NCBI GenBank assembly: GCA_023387335.1
Contig: JAEWIF010000044.1
Coordinates: 1 to 64,000 of the forward strand
DNA length: 64,000 bases
Direction of reading: 5' to 3'
From: Pseudomonadota bacterium
GTDB taxonomy: Bacteria > Pseudomonadota > Gammaproteobacteria > Burkholderiales > Burkholderiaceae_C
The translations under genes and the position numbers were made by a program. Each line of letters begins with the position of its first letter. Position 1 is the stretch's first letter. Shown one piece after another: positions 25,128 through 33,304 of this stretch. The notes under the pieces were generated by a model, which had not been told where the DNA came from, searched no databases, and saw only the letters and a list, made by a program, of their open reading frames with translations.

Positions 25128-27571
25128 GCTTCCTGCCCTTCCGCCTGCAGCCTGGTGAACTGTCGCGTGTCGACCTGCGCCTTGTCGTGCTCGAACCAGG
25201 GATCGGGCTCGCCGTCCAGCGCGAACTGCAGCCGCCCCCACAGCGCCTTGCGGCCCTCGTGGTCGTCCAGCACCTTCTTCTTCACGTAGTCCAGGCCGAC
25301 CCGGTTCACGTAGTGCACGGTGCGCTCCAGGTACCAGCCTTCCTCGCGGTACAGCTGCAGGAAGGCGCCGCTGTACTCCAGCACCTCCTCGCTGGTCTTC
25401 ACCTTGCAGAAGAACTGGCCCGCCTCGGTCTTGATGCCGCCGTTGCCGGCCACGTAGAGCTCCCAGCCGGAGTCCACGCCGATCACGCCCACGTCCTTGA
25501 TGCCCGACTCGGCGCAGTTGCGCGGGCAGCCCGACACGGCCAGCTTGACCTTGTGCGGCGCGTACATGCGCCACAGCGCCTTTTCCAGGTCCTTGCCCAT
25601 CTGGGTCGAGTCCTGGGTGCCGAAGCGGCACCACTCGCTGCCCACGCAGGTCTTCACCGTGCGCAGCGCCTTGGCGTACGCATGCCCGCACGGCATGCCG
25701 ATGTCCTTCCAGACGTCCTGCAGGTCCTCCTTCTTCACGCCCAGCAGGTCGATGCGCTGGCCGCCGGTGACCTTGACCGTCGGGATCCTGTACTTGTCCA
25801 CCACGTCGGCGATGCGCCGCAGTTCGGCCGCCGTGGTCTCGCCGCCCCACATGCGCGGGATCACCGAGTAGGTGCCGTCCTTCTGGATGTTGGCGTGGCT
25901 GCGCTCGTTGATGTAGCGCGACTGCGGATCGTCCCGGGCTTCCTTCGGCCAGGTGGAGATCAGGTAGTAGTTGATCGCCGGCCGGCAGGTGGCGCAGCCG
26001 TTGGGCGTGCGCCATTCCATGAACTGCAGGGTGCCGGCGATGGTGACGAGCTTGTTGGCGCGGATGGCGTCGCGCACTTCCTGGTGGCTGTGGTCGGTGC
26101 AGCCGCAGATCGCCTTCTTCTTCGGCGTGGCGGAGTAGTCGCCGCCGGCCGTGAACATGATGATCTGCTCGACGAGGCCGGTGCAGGAGCCGCACGAAGC
26201 GCTGGCCTTGGTGTGCTTGCGCACCTCGTCCAGCGTGAACAGGCCCTTTTCCTTGATCGCCTTGCAGATCGAGCCCTTGCTCACGCCGTTGCAGCCGCAC
26301 ACCTCGTCGGCGTCGGCCATCGCGGCGGCCTTGTTCTGGCCCTGGTGGCCGGCGTCGCCCAGGTTGGACTCGCCGAACATCAGCTTGTCGCGCAGGTCGC
26401 CGATGGTTCGGCCCTCGCGCAGCAGCTTGAAGTACCAGCTGCCGTCCACCGTGTCGCCGTAGAGGCAGGCGCCCACCAGCTTGTCGTCCTTGATCACCAG
26501 TTTCTTGTAGACGCCGCCGAACGGGTCGCTCATCACGATCTGCTCGGTGCCTTCGCCGCCCATGAACTCGCCGGCCGAGAACAGGTCGATGCCGGTCACC
26601 TTCAGCTTGGTGGAGGTGAGCGAGCCGGTGTAGCGGCCGATGCCGAACTGCGCCAGGTGGTTGGCCGCCACCTTGGCCTGTTCGAAGAGCGGCGCCACCA
26701 GGCCGTAGGCGATGCCGCGGTGCGCCGCGCATTCGCCCACCGAGTAGATGCGCGCGTCGGTGACGGTCTGCATGGTGTCGCTGACCACGATGCCGCGGTT
26801 GCAGTGCAGGCGCGCCTTCTCGGCCAGCTCGGTGTTGGGGCGGATGCCGACGGCCATCACCACCAGGTCGGCGTCGACCACGGTGCCGTCCTTGAATTTC
26901 ACCGACTTCACGCGGCCGTCGTCGCCGCCCGCCAGCTCCTGCGTGTGGGCGCCGATCATGAACTTGAGGCCGCGCTCCTCCAGCGACTTCTGCAGCAGCT
27001 TGCCCGCGACGTCGTCCAGCTGGCGCTCCATCAGCCAGGGCATCACGTGCACCACGGTAACGTCCATGCCGCGCTTCATCAGGCCGTTGGCGGCTTCGAG
27101 GCCGAGCAGGCCTCCGCCGATCACGACCGCCTTCTTGTACTTGGCCGCGGCCTCGATCATCGCGTTGGTGTCGGCGATGTCGCGGTAGGCGATCACGCCG
27201 CCCAGCTCCTTGCCCGGCACGGGCAGGATGAAGGGATTGGAGCCGGTGCACAGCAGCAGCCGGTCGTACGGCTCCTCGGTGCCGTCGTCGGCGCGCACGA
27301 CGCGGCGCACGCGGTCGATCTCCACGACCTTCTTGCCGGCATGCAGGCGGATGCCGTTCTGCTCGTACCACTCCCAGGAGTTCAGCACGATCTCGTCGAG
27401 CGTCTGCTCGCCCGCCAGCACCGGCGACAGCAGGATGCGGTTGTAGTTCGGATGCGGCTCGGCGCCGAACACGGTGACGTCGTACAGCTCCGGCGAGATC
27501 TTGAGCAGCTCCTCGAGCGTGCGGACGCCGGCCATGCCGTTGCCGACCATCACCAGTTTCATCTTCTTCAT
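25124..27571 (-). CDS. nirB: nitrite reductase (NADH) large subunit
   Basis: 815 residues. Order of domains: FAD/NAD-binding (VMVGNGMAGVRTLEELL-like start, a second fold at KKAVVIGGGLLGLEAANGL), two BFD-like [2Fe-2S] Cys clusters (CGCNGVSKGSICKAI with ASCGSCTG; CGCTDHSHQE with NGCATCRPA), then the siroheme/[4Fe-4S] reductase half (CVGSEWCRFGTQDS and SGCPRNCAES). It reduces nitrite to ammonium in the cytoplasm. The start is 3 bases beyond the narK stop. Siroheme comes in part from cobA at the end of the operon. Confidence 0.97.
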   Translation of the reverse strand: MKKMKLVMVGNGMAGVRTLEELLKISPELYDVTVFGAEPHPNYNRILLSPVLAGEQTLDEIVLNSWEWYEQNGIRLHAGKKVVEIDRVRRVVRADDGTEEPYDRLLLCTGSNPFILPVPGKELGGVIAYRDIADTNAMIEAAAKYKKAVVIGGGLLGLEAANGLMKRGMDVTVVHVMPWLMERQLDDVAGKLLQKSLEERGLKFMIGAHTQELAGGDDGRVKSVKFKDGTVVDADLVVMAVGIRPNTELAEKARLHCNRGIVVSDTMQTVTDARIYSVGECAAHRGIAYGLVAPLFEQAKVAANHLAQFGIGRYTGSLTSTKLKVTGIDLFSAGEFMGGEGTEQIVMSDPFGGVYKKLVIKDDKLVGACLYGDTVDGSWYFKLLREGRTIGDLRDKLMFGESNLGDAGHQGQNKAAAMADADEVCGCNGVSKGSICKAIKEKGLFTLDEVRKHTKASASCGSCTGLVEQIIMFTAGGDYSATPKKKAICGCTDHSHQEVRDAIRANKLVTIAGTLQFMEWRTPNGCATCRPAINYYLISTWPKEARDDPQSRYINERSHANIQKDGTYSVIPRMWGGETTAAELRRIADVVDKYRIPTVKVTGGQRIDLLGVKKEDLQDVWKDIGMPCGHAYAKALRTVKTCVGSEWCRFGTQDSTQMGKDLEKALWRMYAPHKVKLAVSGCPRNCAESGIKDVGVIGVDSGWELYVAGNGGIKTEAGQFFCKVKTSEEVLEYSGAFLQLYREEGWYLERTVHYVNRVGLDYVKKKVLDDHEGRKALWGRLQFALDGEPDPWFEHDKAQVDTRQFTRLQAEGQEA

Positions 27572-27574
27572 CGC

Positions 27575-28858
27575 TTACTCCTGCGAAACATGGGAAAGGG
27601 GTTGCGGATGCGCGCGCCCGGAAGGCCAGGCGGTCGCGCCGGAGGCATGGGCGCGGGCGCGGCCGCCGGCGGCCACCCAGCGGCGGGTCCAGCCGCCCTG
27701 CATCACGCGCAGCAGCACCAGCACCAGCAGGGCCAGCGCCGCGAAGAACAGGAAGCCCCAGCCGAAGGTGCCGAGGTACTGCTTCGAGAAGCCCATGGCG
27801 CTGGGCACGAGGCCGCCGCCCAGGGCACCGATCTCGCCGATCATGGAACCGGCCACCGCCGTGGAGGCGGGCCAGCGCAGCGGCACCAGCTGGAACAGGG
27901 CGCCGTTGCCCGCGCCCAGCGCGGCGAAGCACAGCATCATCAGCAGGGTGGTGAGCACCAGCGAGGTGCCGGCGAAACCGATCAGCACCAGCGAGCCGGC
28001 CACCACCGCGAGCACCAGCGTCAGGGTGTTGATGCCGCCCCAGCGGTCGGCCAGCCAGCCGCCGCACACGCGCAGCGCGGCGCCCATGAACGCGGCCAGC
28101 ATGGTCAGCTGGCCCGCCTGCACCTTGCTCACGCCGAACTGCTCGAAGTAGTAGGAAGGCAGGAAGCTGGTCAGGCCGATGAAGCCGCCGAAGGTGATCG
28201 CGTAGATCACGCTGAACACCCAGCCGTCCTTCTCGAACAGGCAGGCCACGTGCTCGCGCAGGCCGGCCTTCGGGTTGACGTCGGCCGGCTCGCGGGCCAT
28301 GAAGACCATCACCAGCGCGGGCACGAGGATGGCGACCGCCGCCACGCCGTACACCGCCTGCCAGCCCAGCCATTGCGCCAGCGGCGGCGCCACCAGCACC
28401 GAGACCGCCGTGCCCACGTTGCCCGCGCCCACCAGGCCCATGGCCAGGCCCTTGTGCTGCGGCGGGAACGAGCCGGAGCCGAGCGACAGCGCCACGCCGA
28501 AGCTCGCGCCCGCGATGCCCAGCAGCACGCCCATGGCCAGCAGGTCGCCGAAGCTGTCGACGAAGAACAGGCCGAAGCCCATGGCCACGCAGATCATCCC
28601 CATCTCCACCAGCGTGGCGGACTTGCGGCCGATGTACTGCGCCAGGAGGCCGAGCGGGAAGCGCATCAGCGCGCCGGCGACGATCGGCACGGAGAGCATC
28701 AGGCCCATCTGCGCCGCGTCGAGGTGGTAGGCCTCCTTGATGAACGGCGCCATGGCGCCGTTGAGCACCCAGATCGCGCAGGAGAAGCTGAAGTAGAGGA
28801 ACGCCGCGAACAGCGTGGGCGGATGGCCGGACGAAAGAAAAGTCTTGAAGGTGCTCAT
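27575..28858 (-). CDS. narK: nitrate/nitrite transporter, NarK family MFS
   Basis: 427 residues with about 12 hydrophobic helices. NarK-type signatures include SCAIWVLNGAMAPFIKEAYHL in helix 1, GASFGVALSLGSGSFPPQHKG and a conserved GAGNVGTAVSVL region. It imports nitrate and/or exports nitrite across the inner membrane. First gene of the narK-nirBD-nasA-ybiB-cobA operon. The ATG at 28858 has no good Shine-Dalgarno; instead it lies within a predicted 9-bp helix with the upstream leader (see the leader entry), so its translation may be controlled by an ANTAR protein. Confidence 0.93.
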   Translation of the reverse strand: MSTFKTFLSSGHPPTLFAAFLYFSFSCAIWVLNGAMAPFIKEAYHLDAAQMGLMLSVPIVAGALMRFPLGLLAQYIGRKSATLVEMGMICVAMGFGLFFVDSFGDLLAMGVLLGIAGASFGVALSLGSGSFPPQHKGLAMGLVGAGNVGTAVSVLVAPPLAQWLGWQAVYGVAAVAILVPALVMVFMAREPADVNPKAGLREHVACLFEKDGWVFSVIYAITFGGFIGLTSFLPSYYFEQFGVSKVQAGQLTMLAAFMGAALRVCGGWLADRWGGINTLTLVLAVVAGSLVLIGFAGTSLVLTTLLMMLCFAALGAGNGALFQLVPLRWPASTAVAGSMIGEIGALGGGLVPSAMGFSKQYLGTFGWGFLFFAALALLVLVLLRVMQGGWTRRWVAAGGRARAHASGATAWPSGRAHPQPLSHVSQE

Positions 28859-28984
28859 CGTGTGTCTGGACCGGGGCGCGGCCGGCGGGCCTCGCCCCAA
28901 GAAGGGAGGTACAGGACAGCACACGACGTTGTGCGCACGGCCGGCGGTACGGTGCACGGCCCGGGTGCGGCATCACACCCGATG
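28859..28984 (-). promoter_or_regulatory. narK leader RNA with ANTAR-type hexaloop hairpin
   Basis: The leader between the predicted start site (28984) and the narK ATG. A hairpin GCGCAC-AACGTC-GTGTGC at 28936-28919 (one G-U pair) has a six-base loop with A at position 1 and G at position 4, the established ANTAR target pattern. A weaker candidate first hairpin, GGGTGT-GATGCC-GCACCC at 28980-28963, has G in place of the loop A. The 3' half of the second hairpin (CGTCGTGTG, 28928-28920) can instead pair with CACACGATG (28864-28856), which covers the narK start codon. A strong GGGGCG...CGCCCC hairpin lies between but lacks a U tract. Confidence 0.6.
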
Positions 28985-28994
28985 CACGCCTTGA

Positions 28995-29010
28995 TGCAGG
29001 GACCGTGCCA
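28995..29010 (-). promoter_or_regulatory. sigma-54 promoter of the narK operon
   Basis: On the minus strand, TGGCACGGTCCCTGCA fits the sigma-54 consensus TGGCAC-G-N4-TTGC[A/T] with GG and GC exactly 10 bases apart and one T-to-C difference. The predicted start of transcription is about 28984. The identical 15-base core TGGCACGGTCCCTGC occurs before nrtA at 36506-36492. Confidence 0.8.
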
Positions 29011-29016
29011 GCGGCG

Positions 29017-29032
29017 TGGCGCGCCGCTTGCA
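29017..29032 (+). promoter_or_regulatory. candidate sigma-54 promoter of the ANTAR-PilJ regulator
   Basis: On the plus strand, TGGCGCGCCGCTTGCA has GG and GC 10 bases apart and differs from the consensus at one position (A to G after TGGC). The predicted start is near 29043. It stands back to back with the narK sigma-54 promoter, 6 bases apart. A TGCAC-N5-GTGCA palindrome overlaps its downstream edge (29029-29043). Confidence 0.5.
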
Positions 29033-29065
29033 CAATCGGTGCAGTCCATCGATCGCTTTCTCCCC

Positions 29066-30316
29066 TTGACCTCCGTCCTGATCCTCCAGATGCCCGATCC
29101 GGGTGCACCCGCGCTCGCCGCCGACTTCCGCGCGGCCGGTTTCGACGTGCTCGGGCCGGCCGATTGCGCGCATCTGGTGCGCGAGACCCTGCGCGCCGCG
29201 CCCGACGTGCTCGTCTGCTGGGCGCCGCGCCCCGACCCCGGGCTGTTGCAGTCGGTGACCACCCTGCAGGCCCAGCAGGCGGTGCCGGTGCTGGTGTTCA
29301 CGCAGGACGCCGCCGTCGAGTCGCTGCGCGATGCACTGGAAGCGGGCGTGCACGCCTGGGTGGTGCAGGGCTACGCGCCGCAGCGGCTGCGACCGCTGGT
29401 GCACCTGGCGCAGGAGCGCGCGGCGCACGAGAAGCAGCTGCGCGCGCAACTCGCCGAGGCGCACGAGAAGCTGGAGGAGCGCAAGTGGGTCGACAAGGCA
29501 AAGGGCATCCTGATGCGCGCCCGGAGCCTGAGCGAGGAGGAGGCCTTCCAGCTCCTTCGCACCCAGTCGATGCAGGGCAACCAGCGGGTCGGCCAGCTGT
29601 CGCGGCAGGTGATCGATGCGGCGCGCGTCGCCGAGGCGATCAACCGCGCCGGCCAGCAGCGCATGCTGTCGCAGCGGCTGGTCAAGCTGTACGCGCTGGC
29701 CTGCAGCCGGACCGAGGCGGCGGCGGTGGCAGTGCTGATGCGCGAATCGGTGGCGCGGCTCGAGGACAACCTCGCGGCGCTGGAATCCACCCTCTCGGGC
29801 GCGACCTACGGCGACCTGATCGCCGCGGCACGCACCGGGTGGCAGGCGCTGCGGCCGCTTCTGCAGGCCGAACCGCGCGCGTCGGAACTGCCGCGGCTGG
29901 ACGTGCTGGCCGAGGCGGTGCTCGCCCAGGCCGATGCCCTGGTGCTGGCGCTGGAGTCCTCGGGCCTGGCGGCGCGCGTGGGCGTGATCAACACCGCGGG
30001 CCGCCAGCGCATGCTGTCGCAGCGCATGGCCAAGCAGGCCCTGCTGCACGCGGGCGAGGGCGCCCTGGCCGACACGGCGGCCGCGTTCGAGGAAGGCCTG
30101 GCGCAGCTGCGCAAGGCCCCGCTGTCCACGCCCGAGATCCGCGAGATCCTGGACCGCGGCGACGCCGCCTGGCGCCAGCTTCGCGCGGCGGCGCCCAAGG
30201 CCGGCCAGGCCGCGGGCCGGATGCACGTGGCGGCCGCCAGCGAGGAGTTGCTGGAAACGTTCGACGGCCTGACCGCGGCGTACCAGCACAGCATCCAGGT
30301 CCTGATCGGTCCCTAG
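29066..30316 (+). CDS. degenerate receiver-ANTAR regulator with two PilJ/NarX-like sensor motifs
   Basis: 416 residues from a TTG start. Residues ~1-125 have the receiver fold, but the acidic pocket is missing (LILQMPDPG at strand 1, DVLVCWAPRPD where the phospho-Asp is expected), so phosphorylation is unlikely. An ANTAR RNA-binding domain follows at ~130-195 (KWVDKAKGILMRARSLSEEE ... QLSRQV). The rest holds two PilJ-N/NarX-like motifs, INRAGQQRMLSQRLVKLYAL and INTAGRQRMLSQRMAKQALL, of the type seen in nitrate sensors. Inferred role: nitrate-responsive antiterminator for the narK and nrtA leaders. The start is uncertain: TTG 29066 fits the fold, but GTG 29039 and ATG 29090 are in frame. Its TAG stop overlaps the CheX stop in a CTAG. 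Confidence 0.85.
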   Translation: MTSVLILQMPDPGAPALAADFRAAGFDVLGPADCAHLVRETLRAAPDVLVCWAPRPDPGLLQSVTTLQAQQAVPVLVFTQDAAVESLRDALEAGVHAWVVQGYAPQRLRPLVHLAQERAAHEKQLRAQLAEAHEKLEERKWVDKAKGILMRARSLSEEEAFQLLRTQSMQGNQRVGQLSRQVIDAARVAEAINRAGQQRMLSQRLVKLYALACSRTEAAAVAVLMRESVARLEDNLAALESTLSGATYGDLIAAARTGWQALRPLLQAEPRASELPRLDVLAEAVLAQADALVLALESSGLAARVGVINTAGRQRMLSQRMAKQALLHAGEGALADTAAAFEEGLAQLRKAPLSTPEIREILDRGDAAWRQLRAAAPKAGQAAGRMHVAAASEELLETFDGLTAAYQHSIQVLIGP

Positions 30317-30777
30317 GCCCGCCGCTCCATATCCACGCACACCAGCGCCGGCTGCCGCCCCCAGCGCAGCGTGATCACGCACGGGTGCTTGCGCACCCGC
30401 GCCTTGATGCCCGAGGTGCCGTGCAGCTTGACCGGCACGCCGATGTTCAGGTCCGCGCCCAGCACGCCGCGGGCGTTGCCCGCGAGCGTGTTGGCGATCT
30501 CGCCCACGGCGTCCAGCAGGTTGCTCTCCGAGAGGTCGGTCTCCTTCTGCAGCAGGAGCAGCTCGCGCAGCAGCGCGCCCGGCATGGACACGATCACGTG
30601 GCCGTTGTGGCTGCCGGAGAAGGTGACGATGCCGTTGAAGTCGTGGCCCTCGATGTCCCCCGTGCCCAGGAAGGCCGAGGTGATCTGCGGCTCCTGCTTC
30701 GTGGTCGCCTGGAAATACCGGCGCACCGAATCCACGAACAGCTTGAGCTCGGCTTCGTGCAGCGCGTTGTCCGCCAT
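30313..30777 (-). CDS. CheX-like chemotaxis phosphatase
   Basis: 154 residues. The CheC/CheX fold is recognised by HVIVSMPGALLRELLLLQKE and the catalytic-type Glu-x-x-Asn in LLDAVGEIANTLAGNA. CheX proteins dephosphorylate CheY-type regulators. Its ATG overlaps the stop of the response regulator (TGATG), so the probable substrate is that protein. Last gene of the nrt operon; convergent with the ANTAR-PilJ gene with overlapping CTAG stops. No flagellar or cheW/cheR genes are nearby, so a classical motility role is not indicated. Confidence 0.82.
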   Translation of the reverse strand: MADNALHEAELKLFVDSVRRYFQATTKQEPQITSAFLGTGDIEGHDFNGIVTFSGSHNGHVIVSMPGALLRELLLLQKETDLSESNLLDAVGEIANTLAGNARGVLGADLNIGVPVKLHGTSGIKARVRKHPCVITLRWGRQPALVCVDMERRA

Positions 30778-31166
30778 CAGCGTGCCTCCATCACTTCGAG
30801 AAGGGCCATGCGCAGCTCGTCGTCCGGGAACGGCTTGGCCAGGAAACCGCGCGCGCCGCGCTTGAGCGCCGCGATGGCGGTGCTCTTGTCCGACAGCGCG
30901 CTGACCACCAGGATGTTCAGCCTGGGATTCATCGTGAGCAGCTGGGCGATGCACTCGATGCCGTCCATCTCCGGCATGGTGAGGTCCATGGTGACCAGTT
31001 CGGGCTGGGTGGCGCGCGCCATGCGCACCGCCTCGGCGCCGTTGCGCGCCAGGCCGACCAGGTGGATGGGCCCGAGGCCGCCGCCCTGCACCACCTGGGA
31101 GATGCGCGAGCGGATCATGTTGGAGTCGTCGACCACCATCAGCCGGACGTGGGGAGTGGTGCTCAT
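30777..31166 (-). CDS. single-domain response regulator (CheY-like)
   Basis: 129 residues, a complete receiver domain and nothing else. The acidic pair is in LMVVDDSNMIRSR, the phospho-Asp in LVTMDLTMPEMDG, the conserved Ser in LVVSALSDKS and the Lys in GFLAKPFPDDEL. There is no DNA-binding domain, so the output must be protein-protein contact. It overlaps the kinase gene by 4 bases and the CheX gene by 1 base, which makes the kinase its likely phosphodonor and CheX its likely phosphatase. Confidence 0.92.
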   Translation of the reverse strand: MSTTPHVRLMVVDDSNMIRSRISQVVQGGGLGPIHLVGLARNGAEAVRMARATQPELVTMDLTMPEMDGIECIAQLLTMNPRLNILVVSALSDKSTAIAALKRGARGFLAKPFPDDELRMALLEVMEAR

Positions 31167-33280
31167 GCCGCGAACCTGATGCGGAACTCGGTGTTCTGGC
31201 CGGGCGTGGACGACAGCAGCACGCGGCCGCCCAGCCGGCTGACGTTGGCCTGCACCAGGTCCAGGCCGACGCCGCGGCCGGCATGCATCGACACGTCGCC
31301 CGCCGTCGAGAAGCCGGGCCGGAAGATGTGCGAGACGATCTGCCGGTCGTCGAAGCTCTCCAGCTGCTCCGGCGTGTACCAGCGCAGTTCCAGCAGGCGC
31401 TGGCGCACGCGGGCCGCCGAGAGGCCGCCGCCGTCGTCGCGCACCGACAGGGTCCACTCGCCTTCGGTGCGCATCAGCTGCGCTTCCACCTTGCCGTCGG
31501 CGTCCTTGCCGGCCGCGCGGCGCGACATCGGCGACTCGATGCCGTGCGTGATCGCGTTGCGAAGCAGCTGCACCGCGATCTCGCGCACCAGCGTGGCGGT
31601 GTCCCCCGCCAGGTCGGACAGCGCGCCCATGCGCACCGTCGGCACGACCTTCTTGCCGCAATCCGTCGCGACGTCGACGGCCAGCTTGGCCAGCGCGGCG
31701 TTGGCGGCGTCCGCCGACGAGGCGGCCGCGGGACGCTGCAGGCCGGTGATGCTCTTGAGCGCGCCCACCTTGGTCAGCAGGTCCTCCAGCGGCAGCGGCA
31801 GGGCCAGCAGGGCCGCGCCGACGTCGCCGCCGCCCGCCTCGCGCACCCGCGCCAGCTCGGTCTCGAACTGGTGGGCCAGGCCGGCGATGGTGTCCAGCCC
31901 CAGCGTGCCGGCATCGCCCTTGATCGCGTGGACGCGGCGCGCGGCCTCGTCCAGGCGCTTGAACAGGGCCGCCTCGCCCTGCTGGGCCGAGGTGCCGCGC
32001 AGCAGGTCGTTGACCTCCAGCAGCGTGGACTCGGCGCGCGCGACGAACTGCCGCAGCAGGGCGGGATCGGCGTCCATCGCCCGCAGCAGGGTGCCGAACT
32101 CGCGCTGCGACTGCTGGCGCTCGCTGGCCAGGCGGTTCTGCAGCTCCATCCCGTCCGACACGTCCTGCACCGTCACGAGCAGGTGGCGCACGCCGCCGGC
32201 TTCCTGCACTCGGTTGAAGTGGAACGACAGGTAGCGGCGGGTCTCCTTGCCCAGGCGGTTGCGCACCAGCAGTTCCACCTCGGACAGCGGGTTGATGTCC
32301 TGCACCAGGCCTTCCTTGACGTGCGGCGCGAACAGCAGCTCCACGTAGTCGCGGGCGTCGTTCAGCGCCTTCTCCGACACCAGCGGCTGCAGCACGGTGA
32401 AGAAGTCGTCGCCCGGCATCAGCGGGCGGCCGAAGAGGGCGGAAGCCGAGGCCGACAGCTGCGAGCCCAGCCGGTGATCCGGAGTGAGCAGGAACAGGCC
32501 CTCGCGCACGGCGGCCAGGATTTCGCGGTTCTCGTCGTTGGCCGCCTCGATGGCGGCGTCGGAGGTGCGAAGCCGGCGCAGGAACTTGAACAGGATGAAC
32601 GCGAAGTTCAGCAGGGCCAGCACGATGCCGCCGGTCTGCACCAGGCGCAGCGTGCTGGCGCGCGATGCGCCCAGGTTCTGCGTCTCGGTGACGAAGTCGT
32701 TGGCGGTGTTCAGCAGCCGGATGTTGTTGGCCTGCGAGTAGGCGAGGGCGGTGGCGAGCTCCTCGGGCGCGAAGCCGTCCTTCATGAGCGGTTGCAGCTT
32801 GTCGAAATAGGGCTTCCACACCGCGTCGACCTGCGCTTCGAGCTCGCGCCCGCGCGGCGAGGTGACCGCGTCCAGGAACACCGGCCTGCCGTCGCCGCCG
32901 GGGATGGTGGCGCCGCCCTTGAAGGCCGACTGCGAGATGTCGAAGATCCTCGCGCCGGCGCGAAGTTCGGCCAGCGTCTCGGGCTTGTAGGGCTGGCCGG
33001 CGGCGCGGGCCGCGTCCAGCTCCAGCAGGGTCCGGGCGATCCGCTGCGACACGTAGCGCTGGCGGCCGGCCAGGTTGATGGCCACGGTGTCCTGGTCGAT
33101 CTTGAACGACGTGTAGAAGTTCAGGACCAGCACGCCGAGGTCGAACAGCAGGAAGAACGCGACCGCGATGATGATCTCGCGGTACTTGCCGAAGCTGAAG
33201 CTGCGCGGGCGGACACGCGCGGACGCCGCTCCGGCGGCTGGCGCGGCGGCGCGGGGATCGAGGGGCAGGACGGCGGCCAA
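31163..33280 (-). CDS. PilJ-sensor, CheA-like histidine kinase with internal Hpt domain
   Basis: 705 residues from a TTG with GGAGA 7 bases upstream. Transmembrane helices at about 32-53 and 217-240 flank a periplasmic PilJ-N sensor (AGRQRYVSQRIARTLL). A PAS-like region follows, then an Hpt domain (RVHAIKGDAGTLGL, phospho-His), then a CheA-type ATPase (QLLRNAITHGIESP, VRDDGGGLS, FRPGFST, GRGVGLDLVQ). The CheW-binding P5 domain is absent and the Hpt lies in the middle, unlike CheA. It starts 24 bases after nrtD, so it is probably in the nitrate transporter operon. Inferred role: nitrate or nitrite sensing, with phosphotransfer to the adjacent receiver. Confidence 0.88.
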   Translation of the reverse strand: MAAVLPLDPRAAAPAAGAASARVRPRSFSFGKYREIIIAVAFFLLFDLGVLVLNFYTSFKIDQDTVAINLAGRQRYVSQRIARTLLELDAARAAGQPYKPETLAELRAGARIFDISQSAFKGGATIPGGDGRPVFLDAVTSPRGRELEAQVDAVWKPYFDKLQPLMKDGFAPEELATALAYSQANNIRLLNTANDFVTETQNLGASRASTLRLVQTGGIVLALLNFAFILFKFLRRLRTSDAAIEAANDENREILAAVREGLFLLTPDHRLGSQLSASASALFGRPLMPGDDFFTVLQPLVSEKALNDARDYVELLFAPHVKEGLVQDINPLSEVELLVRNRLGKETRRYLSFHFNRVQEAGGVRHLLVTVQDVSDGMELQNRLASERQQSQREFGTLLRAMDADPALLRQFVARAESTLLEVNDLLRGTSAQQGEAALFKRLDEAARRVHAIKGDAGTLGLDTIAGLAHQFETELARVREAGGGDVGAALLALPLPLEDLLTKVGALKSITGLQRPAAASSADAANAALAKLAVDVATDCGKKVVPTVRMGALSDLAGDTATLVREIAVQLLRNAITHGIESPMSRRAAGKDADGKVEAQLMRTEGEWTLSVRDDGGGLSAARVRQRLLELRWYTPEQLESFDDRQIVSHIFRPGFSTAGDVSMHAGRGVGLDLVQANVSRLGGRVLLSSTPGQNTEFRIRFAA

Positions 33281-33304
33281 GCGGTTCTCCGGTGGAGGGG
33301 GCGG

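Noticed and set aside
28873..28901. GGGGCG...CGCCCC hairpin in the narK leader as an intrinsic terminator
   Set aside because: Strong stem but followed by GGTCCAG with no U-tract, so it is not called a terminator.
29029..29043. NtrC site at TGCAC-N5-GTGCA
   Set aside because: NtrC half sites GCAC/GTGC are normally 7 bases apart; here the spacing is 5, so only the palindrome is noted.
21034..30316. Very long open frames on the plus strand opposite the narK-nirBD-nasA operon (up to ~1865 codons)
   Set aside because: High-GC shadow frames: their residues are Arg/Ala/His/Gln-rich low complexity, while the minus strand encodes well-conserved enzymes with all motifs.
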